Shown here: in pieces, positions 8,055-16,069 of the stretch
Layout: each line of letters starts with the position of its first letter
How positions within the stretch are numbered: the stretch's first letter is position 1
Origin: Micromonospora polyrhachis
Lineage (GTDB): Bacteria > Actinomycetota > Actinomycetes > Mycobacteriales > Micromonosporaceae
Reading direction: 5' to 3'
DNA length: 64,000 nt
Assembly: GCF_014203835.1 (NCBI RefSeq)
Contig: NZ_JACHJW010000001.1
Span: forward strand, 2,689,176-2,753,175
The notes under the pieces: model-generated
Told to the model about the DNA's origin: nothing
What the model saw: the letters and a program-made list of their open reading frames with translations, nothing else
Database searches by the model: none
Program-made: the position numbers and the translations under genes

Positions 8055-8981
8055 TCAGCCGGTCTGACCGACCTGGTCGACGATGGTGAGGGCCAGCTCC
8101 GCGGACGACTTCGCGAAGCCGAGGAGGGCGTGGGTCTTGGCGTCGAAGACCATGATCATTTCCTTCGGGCCGTCCGCCCCCGTGGTCGGCCAGGCAATGC
8201 CGATACCGCGCCGGCCCATGCCGTCCGCGGCCTCCTTGATCACACGGAGGCCCGGCACCGTGATCGCGGCTTCGTACAGCGCCGCACGGGACTGCGGACG
8301 TAGATAGTCTGCGGCGAGGCTGGCCACGTCCTTGGCGATGGAGTTCGGCTCGCCCTCGCCGCTCGCGTTCTTGAGCAGGTACGCCTTCATGGCAGCGGGG
8401 TCGGTGGGCAGGTCGGGGTGGTACGCGGGGTTCGGGGTGCAGGGCTCGGTCCGCCCCGCAATTACCTGGCCACCCTTCACCACGGCGGCCTGCCCGTTCC
8501 GGCAACCCGGAACGACCGTCTGCTCGTTGCCGCTGCCGGACGTCGTCTTCACCCGGCCGTCCCGGGTCCCGTCCACCGACAGCCAGCTCTCGTAGGTTGT
8601 CGATCCCTCCTGGCTCCGCCGGTAGACGAACTGTCCGGGCTGGGGGGTGATGTCGGGCAGCTGGCGCGCTGCGGTCGCCGCGCTCATCAGCACCCAGGCG
8701 GGGTCGGCCTGGGCGGCCTGCTGGGAATCCGGGGCGCTACCGCCGTCGGGCGTACCGGGGGCGAGTACGACCACCCCGGCAACGGCCGCCGCGACGCCTG
8801 CGGCGGCCACGCCACTGAGCAGGAACCGCCAGTTCCAGCGGTGGGAACGCCCGACCGCCCTGGGGGCGGGAGACTCGGCGGTCGCTGCGGCCAACAGCTG
8901 GCTGCGGGCCGGGGCCAACTGTGCGAGTGTCGCCGGCGGGATCTCCTGACCGATTTCCTGGAGCAGTCGCAGATCATCCAT
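8055..8981 (-). CDS. CU044_5270-family membrane protein, probable anti-sigma partner
   Basis: A 308-residue protein: a short cytoplasmic N-terminus (MDDLRLLQEI), one membrane segment at about residues 53-75, then an extracytoplasmic domain with FVYRR, the LSVDGTRDG and SDQ-like segments, and a long region near LPTDPAAMKAYL. This arrangement is typical of the CU044_5270 family, often encoded directly after ECF sigma factors in actinomycetes and thought to act as sensors or anti-sigma factors. Its start overlaps the sigma factor stop by 8 bases. The cytoplasmic part is short and lacks a zinc anti-sigma HxxxCxxC motif, so direct sigma binding is unproven. Confidence 0.85.
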   Translation of the reverse strand: MDDLRLLQEIGQEIPPATLAQLAPARSQLLAAATAESPAPRAVGRSHRWNWRFLLSGVAAAGVAAAVAGVVVLAPGTPDGGSAPDSQQAAQADPAWVLMSAATAARQLPDITPQPGQFVYRRSQEGSTTYESWLSVDGTRDGRVKTTSGSGNEQTVVPGCRNGQAAVVKGGQVIAGRTEPCTPNPAYHPDLPTDPAAMKAYLLKNASGEGEPNSIAKDVASLAADYLRPQSRAALYEAAITVPGLRVIKEAADGMGRRGIGIAWPTTGADGPKEMIMVFDAKTHALLGFAKSSAELALTIVDQVGQTG

Positions 8982-9588
8982 TGCTCAGTGTCTCCTCGAT
9001 TGCGTTGGTGGGATCGCTGCTCAAGTTCTCGCGGAGCAGCTTGCGGGCGCGGTTGAGTCGTGAGCGCACGGTGCCGACCGGGATCGACAACGCCGCCGCT
9101 ACCTGGTCGTAGGTCAATTCCTCCCAGGCGATCAGCAACAGCACGTCGCGATCACGGGCGGAGAGTTTGGCCAGAGCGTCGAACAACGTCTGACGCAGTG
9201 ACTGCGCGGTGACCACGGTGACGACTCGGTCGGCATGTGACGCCTCGCTCGTCGTAGGTACGTACGCCTGCCGCAGCCGGTATTCGCGTTCCTCCTCGCG
9301 CCGACGCTGGCTGACGATGTTGGTGGCGATCCCGTAGAGCCATGGCCGGGCTTCCGGATAGGCCGGGTCGAATCGCTTCCGGCGACGGAACGCCGCCAGG
9401 AACGTCTCGGCAACCAGGTCGTCGGCGATCCCGGCACCGAGCCGTCTCACCAGATAGCGGTGAATGTGCGGTGCATGCCGGTCGAATATCAGCGCGAAAC
9501 TCTCGGGGTCCTGGACGGACCGTTTGATGATGGCCGCGTCCGTCATTGTGCCGACGTCGGCGGCCCCGACTTGTCTGGAACGATTCAT
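8974..9588 (-). CDS. ECF sigma factor (sigma-70 family)
   Basis: A 204-residue RNA polymerase sigma factor with region 2 (about residues 25-95, including FDRHAPHIHRYL and the promoter-melting segment PWLYGIATNIV) and region 4 (about 135-190, with LTYDQVAAALSIPVGTVRSRL as the -35-binding helix-turn-helix). It lacks regions 1.1 and 3, as expected for an extracytoplasmic-function factor. It is translationally coupled to the CU044_5270-type membrane protein, which suggests control by a membrane signal. The stimulus is unknown. Confidence 0.93.
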   Translation of the reverse strand: MNRSRQVGAADVGTMTDAAIIKRSVQDPESFALIFDRHAPHIHRYLVRRLGAGIADDLVAETFLAAFRRRKRFDPAYPEARPWLYGIATNIVSQRRREEEREYRLRQAYVPTTSEASHADRVVTVVTAQSLRQTLFDALAKLSARDRDVLLLIAWEELTYDQVAAALSIPVGTVRSRLNRARKLLRENLSSDPTNAIEETLSNG

Positions 9589-9631
9589 GCACGCCCTTCC
9601 GCGGAGCCAGGAATCATCACCTGTTATCCGC

Positions 9632-9656
9632 CGGCCACCGCGAAACGGTTCACGCG
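9632..9656 (-). promoter_or_regulatory. Candidate ECF-type promoter of the sigma factor operon
   Basis: Reading the minus strand, cgtgaaccgttt (complement of 9645-9656) carries the AAC core expected of ECF -35 elements, with ggcggata about 15 bases on. It lies 45-70 bases before the sigma factor start and may be autoregulatory. Seen by eye; weak evidence. Confidence 0.3.
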
Positions 9657-9710
9657 CTCTTCACGCGACCGCGTGCTTGAACCAGCCGATGAAGATCACG
9701 AAGTTCGGGC

Positions 9711-9878
9711 ATGCGTGTACACCGGATGGCACTCGAACGCGCGTACGCCATCCACAGCGGCCTGCTCAACGAGTGGGGCCTACAGGTCCTCGACAGCGTG
9801 CTCGAAAGTGAGGCGGCTCGCCTGGATGCGGAGATCCGGCGGCTCCCGTCCGGGGGTCGCGTCCGACTCTCGGTGTGA
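9711..9878 (+). CDS. Small 55-residue open frame, probable gene fragment
   Basis: ATG 9711 to TGA 9876-9878. The central part reads ALERAYAIHSGLLNEWGLQVLDSVLESEA and looks like an amphipathic helical protein, with good third-position GC from codon 7 on. There is no clear ribosome-binding site, and its first codons overlap the MKITKFGHAC remnant in another frame, so this is more likely a fragment joined by a deletion than an intact gene. No family is recognised. Confidence 0.3.
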   Translation: MRVHRMALERAYAIHSGLLNEWGLQVLDSVLESEAARLDAEIRRLPSGGRVRLSV

Positions 9879-9952
9879 TGGCGGCGCTGTCGGCGCGACA
9901 ACAGGGATGGCCGGCACCGCTGCTCGCCCCCGCGCTGCCGGGCTGAGGGCTT

Positions 9953-10609
9953 TCAGCATTTCGGGGGCAGGTCACCGGTCCCCTTGGGCAGATCCGAATA
10001 GATGTCCGGGACCCACACGTCGTCGGTGGTTCTGTTCCAGATCGTCGAGGAGAGTTGCCGACCGGAAACCTCGTCCGCCACCAGCCGTCCGTCGTGCGCC
10101 TGGCAGATGACGTAAATCACGGTTCCTTCCGGATATCCCCGGTCGGCACGGCCGGGAATGTAGGGACTCCGAGCGGCAACCACTCCCCGGAATCGTCGCT
10201 GTTCCTCCGAGTACGTATTGACGATCTTTGCGGGCCAGGTCTTCGGCACGGGTGATTTCGGCGTCGTCGACGCAGCGGCACCGGGATCGGTCTTCGGAGT
10301 CTCGGTCGGGCCACCGGCGACGACTGCGCCGGGGACCCTGTCGGCAGGTGACCGACTCGCCGAGCGTACGTCGTTGAGCAGGGCGGTCGCCGCCACCAGG
10401 AGGCTGGCCACACCGATCAGGGTGGTCTGTCGTTGATGGTTCGAGACCCACTGCCGCAGTCGCCGGGACAGGCGTCGCAGCCGGGCGACGACCATATGGG
10501 CCACGTGCCGCATCCACCCCAGCCGAAACTGCCGCCACACCAGGTCTCCTCCCATCAGGAGCGCCCTTTTCGACCAGTGTGCAATTACCGAGCGAGGTTG
10601 CCAAGGCAC
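9953..10609 (-). CDS. Hypothetical single-pass membrane protein with C-terminal SH3-like domain
   Basis: A 218-residue protein: a strongly basic N-terminus (VVARLRRLSRRLRQW), one membrane segment at about residues 61-78, a Pro/Thr/Ala-rich linker (about 85-125), then a C-terminal domain. That domain has GYPEGTVIYVICQAHDG, a WNRTTDDVWVPDIY segment and a final PPKC. The pattern (CQ..G..V...S..W..T.D..WVPD.Y) is typical of SH3-like exported domains in actinomycetes. Function is unknown; cell-envelope association is inferred. The GTG start at 10609 has no clear ribosome-binding site, and an ATG at 10555 is an alternative. Confidence 0.6.
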   Translation of the reverse strand: MPWQPRSVIAHWSKRALLMGGDLVWRQFRLGWMRHVAHMVVARLRRLSRRLRQWVSNHQRQTTLIGVASLLVAATALLNDVRSASRSPADRVPGAVVAGGPTETPKTDPGAAASTTPKSPVPKTWPAKIVNTYSEEQRRFRGVVAARSPYIPGRADRGYPEGTVIYVICQAHDGRLVADEVSGRQLSSTIWNRTTDDVWVPDIYSDLPKGTGDLPPKC

Positions 10610-10740
10610 GACACGTCATATTTCACCCCTCACCAATGCCGGGAATCGATGGACTCGGGGTGACCCATCGGGGAGGATTGCGAGTTTTGTGATCAAATGG
10701 GGTTAGGACAGCCGCATCAACTGTCCACAGAGGAGGCAAT

Positions 10741-12039
10741 GTGCGGGGATTACCAAGGAAGATAACGCGAGCCGCCGGTGCCGCCGTGCTGGCACTGGCC
10801 ATGCTCGCCACCGCAGCGACGCCGGCCGCCGCCACCAGCAGTGGCCCGATCCCGGCCCAGCAACAGCACGGCGAACTGCCCGGCAGCGAGCTACAGGCCG
10901 CCCTCGTCAAGGTCACCGACGCGGGCATGGTCGGGGCCTTCGCCGAGGTACGCGACAACCTGGTCACCTGGCGAGGCGCGAGCGGCACGGCCGACCTCGG
11001 CAACGGTCGGCCGATGCGCCCCGGACTCCAGCACCGGATCGGCAGCGTCACCAAGACGTTCGTGGCGACCACGTTGCTCCAACTCGTCGGCGAGGGGCGA
11101 ATCGCACTCGACGCGCCGGTCGGGACGTACCTTCCCGACTTCGCGGCCGACGGGGTGACCGTCCGGATGCTCCTCAACCACACCAGCGGCATCGGCAGCT
11201 ACGACCGGGTCGTCTTCGCCACGCCCGAGGACGTGGAGCGACACCGCAACACCACGTTCGACCCGCGCGAGTTGGCCCGGATCGGGCTCGACATGCCGCC
11301 GACCAACGTCCCCGGCGCGACGTTCGCCTACTCCAACACCAACTACATCCTGGCCGGGCTGATCCTGGAGCAGGTCACCGGTCGGCCAGCCCAACTGGAG
11401 ATCTACCGCCGGGTCATCCGACCGTTGGGCCTGTTCCAGACGTACTTCCCCGGCACCAACACCCGCATCGTCGGTCCACACGCCAAGGGCTATGTTCCCT
11501 GGTACGGCGGTGAACTACGGGACTTCAGCGTCTACAACATGTCCTGGGCAGGTACGGCCGGTGAGCTGATCTCGACCCCGTCCGACCTGAACCACTTCTA
11601 TCGGGCGTTGCTGGACGGCCGGTTGCTGCCGCCGGCGGAGTTGGCGCAGATGCGTACCACCGTGCCGTTGGACCCGGCCCGGCCGGCGACCGGCGGCTAC
11701 GGCCTGGGCTTGGTGAGGTTGGCGCTGCCGTGCGGCACGGTATGGGGCCATGACGGGATCGTGCTGGGGCACAGTGCACTCTCGCTGCACTCGCCGGACG
11801 GTCGTCGCCAGCTCACGTTCGCGGCGAACCTCACCCACTATGCGGTGCCCGGCCAGCCCGACCCGATCAGTTCCGCGACCGTCGACTTCGCCGTCACGGC
11901 GTTGTGCGGCACGACCAGTGGGCCGATCGGCGACCCGAGCCCTCAGGGGGTGACGGGTGGCCCACTGCGGGTGGCCCCGGCACCCGGCGGGCCGGCGCTG
12001 ACCGCGACGCCACCGTCAGGCCAGCCCCACCAGGGCTGA
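10741..12039 (+). CDS. Secreted serine hydrolase, beta-lactamase / D-Ala-D-Ala carboxypeptidase family
   Basis: A 432-residue exported enzyme of the serine beta-lactamase-like family (class C / DD-peptidase fold). It starts at GTG 10741 with an excellent ribosome-binding site (gaggagg). The signal peptide ends near ATPAAA (about residue 31). Active-site motifs are S-x-x-K at Ser102-Lys105 (GSVTKTF), Y-x-N at Tyr197-Asn199 (YSN), and H-x-G at His337-Gly339 (GHDG). These are the three motifs of DD-carboxypeptidases and esterases of this family. The C-terminus has a Pro/Gly-rich tail. Substrate (peptidoglycan, beta-lactam or ester) cannot be decided from sequence. Confidence 0.9.
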   Translation: MRGLPRKITRAAGAAVLALAMLATAATPAAATSSGPIPAQQQHGELPGSELQAALVKVTDAGMVGAFAEVRDNLVTWRGASGTADLGNGRPMRPGLQHRIGSVTKTFVATTLLQLVGEGRIALDAPVGTYLPDFAADGVTVRMLLNHTSGIGSYDRVVFATPEDVERHRNTTFDPRELARIGLDMPPTNVPGATFAYSNTNYILAGLILEQVTGRPAQLEIYRRVIRPLGLFQTYFPGTNTRIVGPHAKGYVPWYGGELRDFSVYNMSWAGTAGELISTPSDLNHFYRALLDGRLLPPAELAQMRTTVPLDPARPATGGYGLGLVRLALPCGTVWGHDGIVLGHSALSLHSPDGRRQLTFAANLTHYAVPGQPDPISSATVDFAVTALCGTTSGPIGDPSPQGVTGGPLRVAPAPGGPALTATPPSGQPHQG

Positions 12040-12108
12040 CCTGCCGATAGACGGCAGAGGGCGGTAGCCGGGGGTCGACGTCGTCGGCCCCCGTTTACCG
12101 CGCCATGG

Positions 12109-12125
12109 ACTTTGTGTCTTAAAGT
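12109..12125. promoter_or_regulatory. Candidate operator acttt-N7-aaagt
   Basis: An inverted repeat acttt (12109-12113) and aaagt (12121-12125) ends 7 bases before the GTG start of the downstream operon, which encodes its own winged-helix regulator. Autoregulation through this site is plausible. The very short distance also suggests a short or absent leader. Confidence 0.4.
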
Positions 12126-12132
12126 TGTTTAC

Positions 12133-12768
12133 GTGAGCCCCAGTGATGACGACATCCCGCCCGCCGACCCGGCCGAGGCACTACGCCTGATCACCGAGCA
12201 GCAGGCCGAGGTGTCCCGGCGACTCAACCCCGACCCGCGCCTGTTCCACTGGCCGTGGGGGGTGGCCTGGCTGGTCGGCTTCGGGCTGTTCTTCCTCCGC
12301 TTCGGCCCCGACGGTCGGATCTTCGTCGACCTGCCCGAATGGCTGCCGCTGACCGTCCTCTTCGTACTGCTGGCCGCCGCCGGCATCATCACCGGCGGAG
12401 CCGGAGCGAAGGCGTACGGGCAGGTCGTCGGGGCCTCCTCCCAACGTGGCACGTGGTACGGCCTGGCCTGGTTCCTCGGCAACGTCAGCCTCTTCGCCGT
12501 CAACATCAAGATCAGCCCCCTGCTCCCCGACGACCTTCAGGGGCTGCTCTGGGCGGCCAGCGCGGTCGGCCTCGTCGGCGTACTGCTCATGGCCGGTGGC
12601 GCGATCTGGCTCGACCGCAACCTGTTCTGGCTCGGCGCCTGGATCATCGTGCTCAATGTCGCCGGACTGATCGCCGGACCGGGCTGGCACGCCCTGATCA
12701 TCGCGCTCGGCGGCGGGGGCGGCCTGCTGCTCGCCGGCACCATCGCCGCACTTCGGCGAAAGTCATGA
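12133..12768 (+). CDS. Hypothetical polytopic membrane protein of ABC/regulator operon
   Basis: A 211-residue protein with about six predicted membrane segments (around residues 45-57, 68-92, 105-123, 133-155, 158-177 and 183-203) after a charged head (PADPAEALRLITEQQAEVSRRL). The start is placed at GTG 12133; a TTG 12112 in frame lies inside the presumed operator. It overlaps the next gene by four bases (ATGA). Proteins of this type are common next to winged-helix regulators and ABC-2 exporters in actinomycetes, but the role is unknown; it may sense the membrane state or aid the exporter. Confidence 0.65.
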   Translation: MSPSDDDIPPADPAEALRLITEQQAEVSRRLNPDPRLFHWPWGVAWLVGFGLFFLRFGPDGRIFVDLPEWLPLTVLFVLLAAAGIITGGAGAKAYGQVVGASSQRGTWYGLAWFLGNVSLFAVNIKISPLLPDDLQGLLWAASAVGLVGVLLMAGGAIWLDRNLFWLGAWIIVLNVAGLIAGPGWHALIIALGGGGGLLLAGTIAALRRKS

Positions 12769-13088
12769 GCGCACCCCCGCCCGAACTCGACCCGGTCATC
12801 CACGCCCAGGCCCGGCTCCGGGTCGTCGCCACCCTCGCGACCCTCGCCGAAGGCGACCAGATCACCTTCCCCCGGCTCCAGGACATCCTCCAGATGACCG
12901 CCGGCAACCTCTCCGTACACCTGCGCAAGCTCGAAGACGCCGGCTACGTCGACATCACCAAGACCCACCAGGGTCGTACCCCGGCGACCCTCGTCGCCCT
13001 CGGCCGACGCGGCCGGCTGGCCTTCGAGGAATACACCGCAGCGGTACGCGCCCTGCTCGACCTTTCCGACGCCAAGGAGCAACGATGA
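12765..13088 (+). CDS. Winged-helix transcriptional regulator (HTH_34 type)
   Basis: A 107-residue single-domain DNA-binding protein. ARLRVVATLATL, then FPRLQDILQMTAGNLSVHLRKLEDAGYV (helix-turn-helix and recognition helix) and the wing TKTHQGRTPATLVALGRRGR match the short winged-helix regulators of the HTH_34/MarR-like group. It overlaps both neighbours by four bases, so the membrane protein, regulator and ATPase are translationally coupled. It probably represses its own operon through the site at 12109-12125 (inference). Confidence 0.85.
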   Translation: MSAPPPELDPVIHAQARLRVVATLATLAEGDQITFPRLQDILQMTAGNLSVHLRKLEDAGYVDITKTHQGRTPATLVALGRRGRLAFEEYTAAVRALLDLSDAKEQR

Positions 13089-13996
13089 TCCTCGCCCGCG
13101 CCGACCAGGTCACCCGCCGGTTCGGCGACGTCCTGGCCCTGGACCACGTCGACCTCGACGTCAGCAGCGGCGAACTGGTGGGCCTGCTCGGCCCCAACGG
13201 GGCTGGCAAGAGCACCTTGCTGAGCCTGCTCGTCGGCATCCGCCGGCCCACCTCCGGCCGGGTCGAACTCTTCGGCGGCGACCCCCGCGAACCGGCCCGC
13301 CGCCAGCGGATCGGGGTCACCCCGCAGGAGACCGGCCTGCCGCCCACCCTGCGGGTCGGTGAGGTGGTCGACTTCGTCTCCGCCCACTACCCCGACCCGG
13401 TGCCCCGGGCCGAACTCCTCGACCGGTTCGGCCTCGCCGACCTCGCCAAACGGCAGACCGGCGGCATGTCCGGCGGGCAGAAGCGCCGGCTCGCCGTGGC
13501 GCTCGCCTTCGTTGGCCGCCCCCAACTGGTCTTCCTCGACGAGCCGACCACCGGTCTGGACGTCGAGGCCCGACACGCCCTCTGGGACGGCATCCGCAGC
13601 TTCCACGCCGAAGGCGGGACGGTGCTGCTCACCAGCCACTACCTGGAGGAGATCGAGGCGCTCGCCCAGCGGGTCGTGGTGATCGGGCAGGGCCGGGTGC
13701 TGGCCGACGACACCGTCGAGGCCATCCGGGGCGTCGTCGGGGCCCGCCGGGTCAGCCTCGACACCACCGACGTGCTGCCCCGACTGGCCGGTGTGGTCGG
13801 TGTCGAGCGCGCCGACGGTCGTACCCACCTGCTCACCACGGACGCCGACCAGTTGGTCCGCGAACTGGTCACCGCCGGGGTCGACTTCGCCAACCTGGAG
13901 ATCCGGCCCACCTCCCTGGAGGAGGCGTTCCTGGCCATCACCGGCCGCGATGAGCGGTCGACCACCGCACACGACGGGCAGCCGCTCGCCGCCTGA
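13085..13996 (+). CDS. ABC-2 exporter ATP-binding protein
   Basis: A 303-residue ATPase that powers the permease encoded downstream. It has Walker [10 protein letters not shown] (about residues 37-45), Q-loop GVTPQETGLP, ABC signature SGGQKRR, Walker B LVFLDEPTTG, and H-loop LLTSHYLEE. The C-terminal ~80 residues are the accessory domain usual in drug- or lipid-type ABC-2 exporters (DrrA-like). The substrate is unknown. After the stop, a short imperfect repeat of the cgccgcctgacca end sequence occurs twice more before the permease. Confidence 0.93.
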   Translation: MILARADQVTRRFGDVLALDHVDLDVSSGELVGLLGPNGAGKSTLLSLLVGIRRPTSGRVELFGGDPREPARRQRIGVTPQETGLPPTLRVGEVVDFVSAHYPDPVPRAELLDRFGLADLAKRQTGGMSGGQKRRLAVALAFVGRPQLVFLDEPTTGLDVEARHALWDGIRSFHAEGGTVLLTSHYLEEIEALAQRVVVIGQGRVLADDTVEAIRGVVGARRVSLDTTDVLPRLAGVVGVERADGRTHLLTTDADQLVRELVTAGVDFANLEIRPTSLEEAFLAITGRDERSTTAHDGQPLAA

Positions 13997-14066
13997 CCAG
14001 CCACTCGCTGCCGACCAGCCGACCGCCGCCTGACCAACCGATCACCGCCTGACCGGGAGACCCGAC

Positions 14067-14804
14067 GTGCACCTGACCCTCGTCCACACCAGGTATCAAC
14101 TCCTGGAGACCATCCGCATCCCCATCGCGGTGATCGGCAGCGCCTTCTTCCCCGCCGTGTCCATGCTGTTCTTCGTGGTGCCGTTCGCCGGGGACGACCC
14201 GGTCGCCGCCACCTACGCCACCGCGTCGATGGTGACCTTCGCGGTGATGACCAGCAATCTTTTCCAGTACGGCATCGGAGTGTCCGAGGACCGGGCCCAG
14301 CCCTGGGACCCGTACACCCGGACCCTGCCGGCCGGGGCGTTTCCGCGCTTCGCCGGCCGCGTCCTCGCCGGCCTGGTGATGCTGATCCTGCCGATCATCC
14401 CGGTGGTGATCATCGCCGCGGTGGGGACCGAAGCGACCATCACCCTCGGTGGTCTCCTGGCCGGGCTGGGTTCGGTGGTGCTCATCTCGATCCCGTTCAC
14501 CCTGATGGGGCTCGCCATCGGCTACGCCCTGCCCAGCAAGGCCGCGCTCGCCGTCGCCCAGGTCCTCTTCTTCCCGCTGGCCTTCGGCGGCGGCCTGCTC
14601 TCCGCCCCCGGCAGCGCACCGGGCTTCATCGAGATCATCGCGCCCTACCTGCCCACCCGGGGCGCGGTGGAGCTGATGTGGGCCGCCGTCGGCGACTTCG
14701 ACCCCAACCCGGTCTCGCTGATCGCCCTGGTCGGCTGGATCGTCGTGCTGGCCGTGCTGGCCGTCTGGGCCTACCGGCGCGACGAGGGCCGACGGTTCAG
14801 CTGA
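14067..14804 (+). CDS. ABC-2 type permease
   Basis: A 245-residue membrane protein with about six segments, matching ABC-2 transporter permeases: an N-terminal amphipathic start (LVHTRYQLLETIR), FFPAVSMLFFVVP as the first segment, YGIGVSEDRAQPWDPYTRTLPAG as the typical intracellular loop, and a PLAFGGGLLS / LPTRGAVELMW C-terminal half. It starts at GTG 14067 with a ggga ribosome-binding site. It is the membrane partner of the upstream ATPase and last in the four-gene operon. Confidence 0.9.
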   Translation: MHLTLVHTRYQLLETIRIPIAVIGSAFFPAVSMLFFVVPFAGDDPVAATYATASMVTFAVMTSNLFQYGIGVSEDRAQPWDPYTRTLPAGAFPRFAGRVLAGLVMLILPIIPVVIIAAVGTEATITLGGLLAGLGSVVLISIPFTLMGLAIGYALPSKAALAVAQVLFFPLAFGGGLLSAPGSAPGFIEIIAPYLPTRGAVELMWAAVGDFDPNPVSLIALVGWIVVLAVLAVWAYRRDEGRRFS

Positions 14805-14836
14805 CCCGACCCGACGCCCCCTCCCAGGACCGGTGG

Positions 14837-15214
14837 TCAGCCGGTCTGCCTGCCCCGCCAGGAGAAGATCGCCAGAACCGCGAAGACGGCGATGGGGATG
14901 GTCACGATCACGGCGATGCCGACCGAGCGGCTGCGGGTCGCCTCGCACAGTGCCCGCTCATTCTCTCGTACCGGCAGAATCACCTGCTTGCCGGCATTCC
15001 TCTCCTCCGCCCGGTCACCGGACTTGAGCCCATCCTCGGTGGCGTCCTCCGGCACATGAAGCACCGATCCGCAGACCACCCGTGCACCGTTCTCCGGGTC
15101 TGACGAGCGGTACGCCGACGGTGTGGTGGACGAGCCGAGCAACCACAACAGATAGCCCAAGCCAACGAGCGCAATCACCAGATAGCCGAGGGAAGCCCAC
15201 TTGTCGCGTCGCAT
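14837..15214 (-). CDS. Hypothetical two-TM membrane protein
   Basis: A 125-residue protein with membrane segments at about residues 8-27 and 97-117 and an extracytoplasmic loop between them that contains two cysteines (VVCGSV and ALCEAT), possibly disulfide-bonded. It is convergent with the ABC permease and just downstream of the B12 transport operon. No family is recognised. Confidence 0.6.
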   Translation of the reverse strand: MRRDKWASLGYLVIALVGLGYLLWLLGSSTTPSAYRSSDPENGARVVCGSVLHVPEDATEDGLKSGDRAEERNAGKQVILPVRENERALCEATRSRSVGIAVIVTIPIAVFAVLAIFSWRGRQTG

Positions 15215-15250
15215 CCGCGCAGTCTATGTCGATCAACGTGAAAAAGGCTC

Positions 15251-16069
15251 TCAGCTCTGTTGTTCGGCGGGCCCTCGGACCGGCACCACCAGTGGGCCGT
15301 GGGCGCCGTCGATCACCCGTACCCGGGCCCGATAGTGGGTGGCCAGCAGTTCTTCGGTGAGCACCGCACGCGGTGGCCCGGCCGCCACCATCCGCCCCCC
15401 GGCCAGCAACACCAGCCGGTCGGCGTACTCGCCGGCGATCGACAACTCGTGCATCGTCGCCAGCACGGTCAGCCCGTGGTCCCGGCGCAACTGGTCGACC
15501 AACTCCAGCACCTCCTGCTGGTTACCGATGTCCAGGGCGCTGGTCGGTTCGTCGAGCAGCAACAGGGTCGCCCCCTGGGCCAGCGCCCGGGCCAGGAACA
15601 CCCGCTGTCGCTCACCACCCGACAGTGTCGTCAGTGGACGGTCGGCGAACCGGCCCAGGTCCAACCTTCCCAGTACGTCGTGCACCGCCGACAGGTCGGC
15701 GGCCGACTCCCGCCCCAGCGGCGGCATGTACGGCGTACGCCCGAGCAGCACGTAGTCGAAGACCGCCATCCCGGGCGGGACGACCGGAGACTGGGCGACC
15801 GTGGCCACCACCCGGGCCCGCTGACGGCGGTGCAGCTTCGCGCTCGGCGTACCGAAGAGGGAGACCGAGCCCGACGCGGGCAGCAGGCCGCCGACGGCGC
15901 GCAACAGGGTCGACTTGCCGGCGCCGTTCGGGCCGATGATGGTGACCCATTCGCCGACGGCGACGGTCAGGTCGACACCGTCCAGGATGCACGCCCCGTC
16001 CAGGGTGACCCGCAGGTCGACGGCCTCGACGGCGGTCGGCGCGCTCGTGGCGGTCAGGTTGGCGGTCAT
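15251..16069 (-). CDS. btuD: Cobalamin ABC transporter ATP-binding protein
   Basis: A 272-residue ATPase of the FecE/BtuD class. It has Walker [10 protein letters not shown] (about residues 41-49), signature LSGGERQRV, Walker B LLLLDEPTSALD, and the H-loop ATMHELS. The start ATG at 16069 overlaps the permease stop by four bases. A longer frame continues upstream but lies inside the permease gene. Sequence alone cannot separate iron-siderophore from B12 ATPases; the B12 call comes from the cobalamin riboswitch that leads the operon. Confidence 0.85.
   Translation of the reverse strand: MTANLTATSAPTAVEAVDLRVTLDGACILDGVDLTVAVGEWVTIIGPNGAGKSTLLRAVGGLLPASGSVSLFGTPSAKLHRRQRARVVATVAQSPVVPPGMAVFDYVLLGRTPYMPPLGRESAADLSAVHDVLGRLDLGRFADRPLTTLSGGERQRVFLARALAQGATLLLLDEPTSALDIGNQQEVLELVDQLRRDHGLTVLATMHELSIAGEYADRLVLLAGGRMVAAGPPRAVLTEELLATHYRARVRVIDGAHGPLVVPVRGPAEQQS

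Larger units (their letters stand above)
9589..9952. other. Intergenic region with gene remnants
   Basis: 364 bases upstream of the sigma factor. It holds a candidate ECF promoter for the sigma operon (9632-9656) and, on the plus strand, two fused remnants. ATG 9690 opens with MKITKFGHAC, the typical start of actinobacterial metallo-beta-lactamase-fold hydrolases, but the similarity ends after ten codons. A second frame (9711-9878) begins in the overlapping sequence. Confidence 0.5.
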
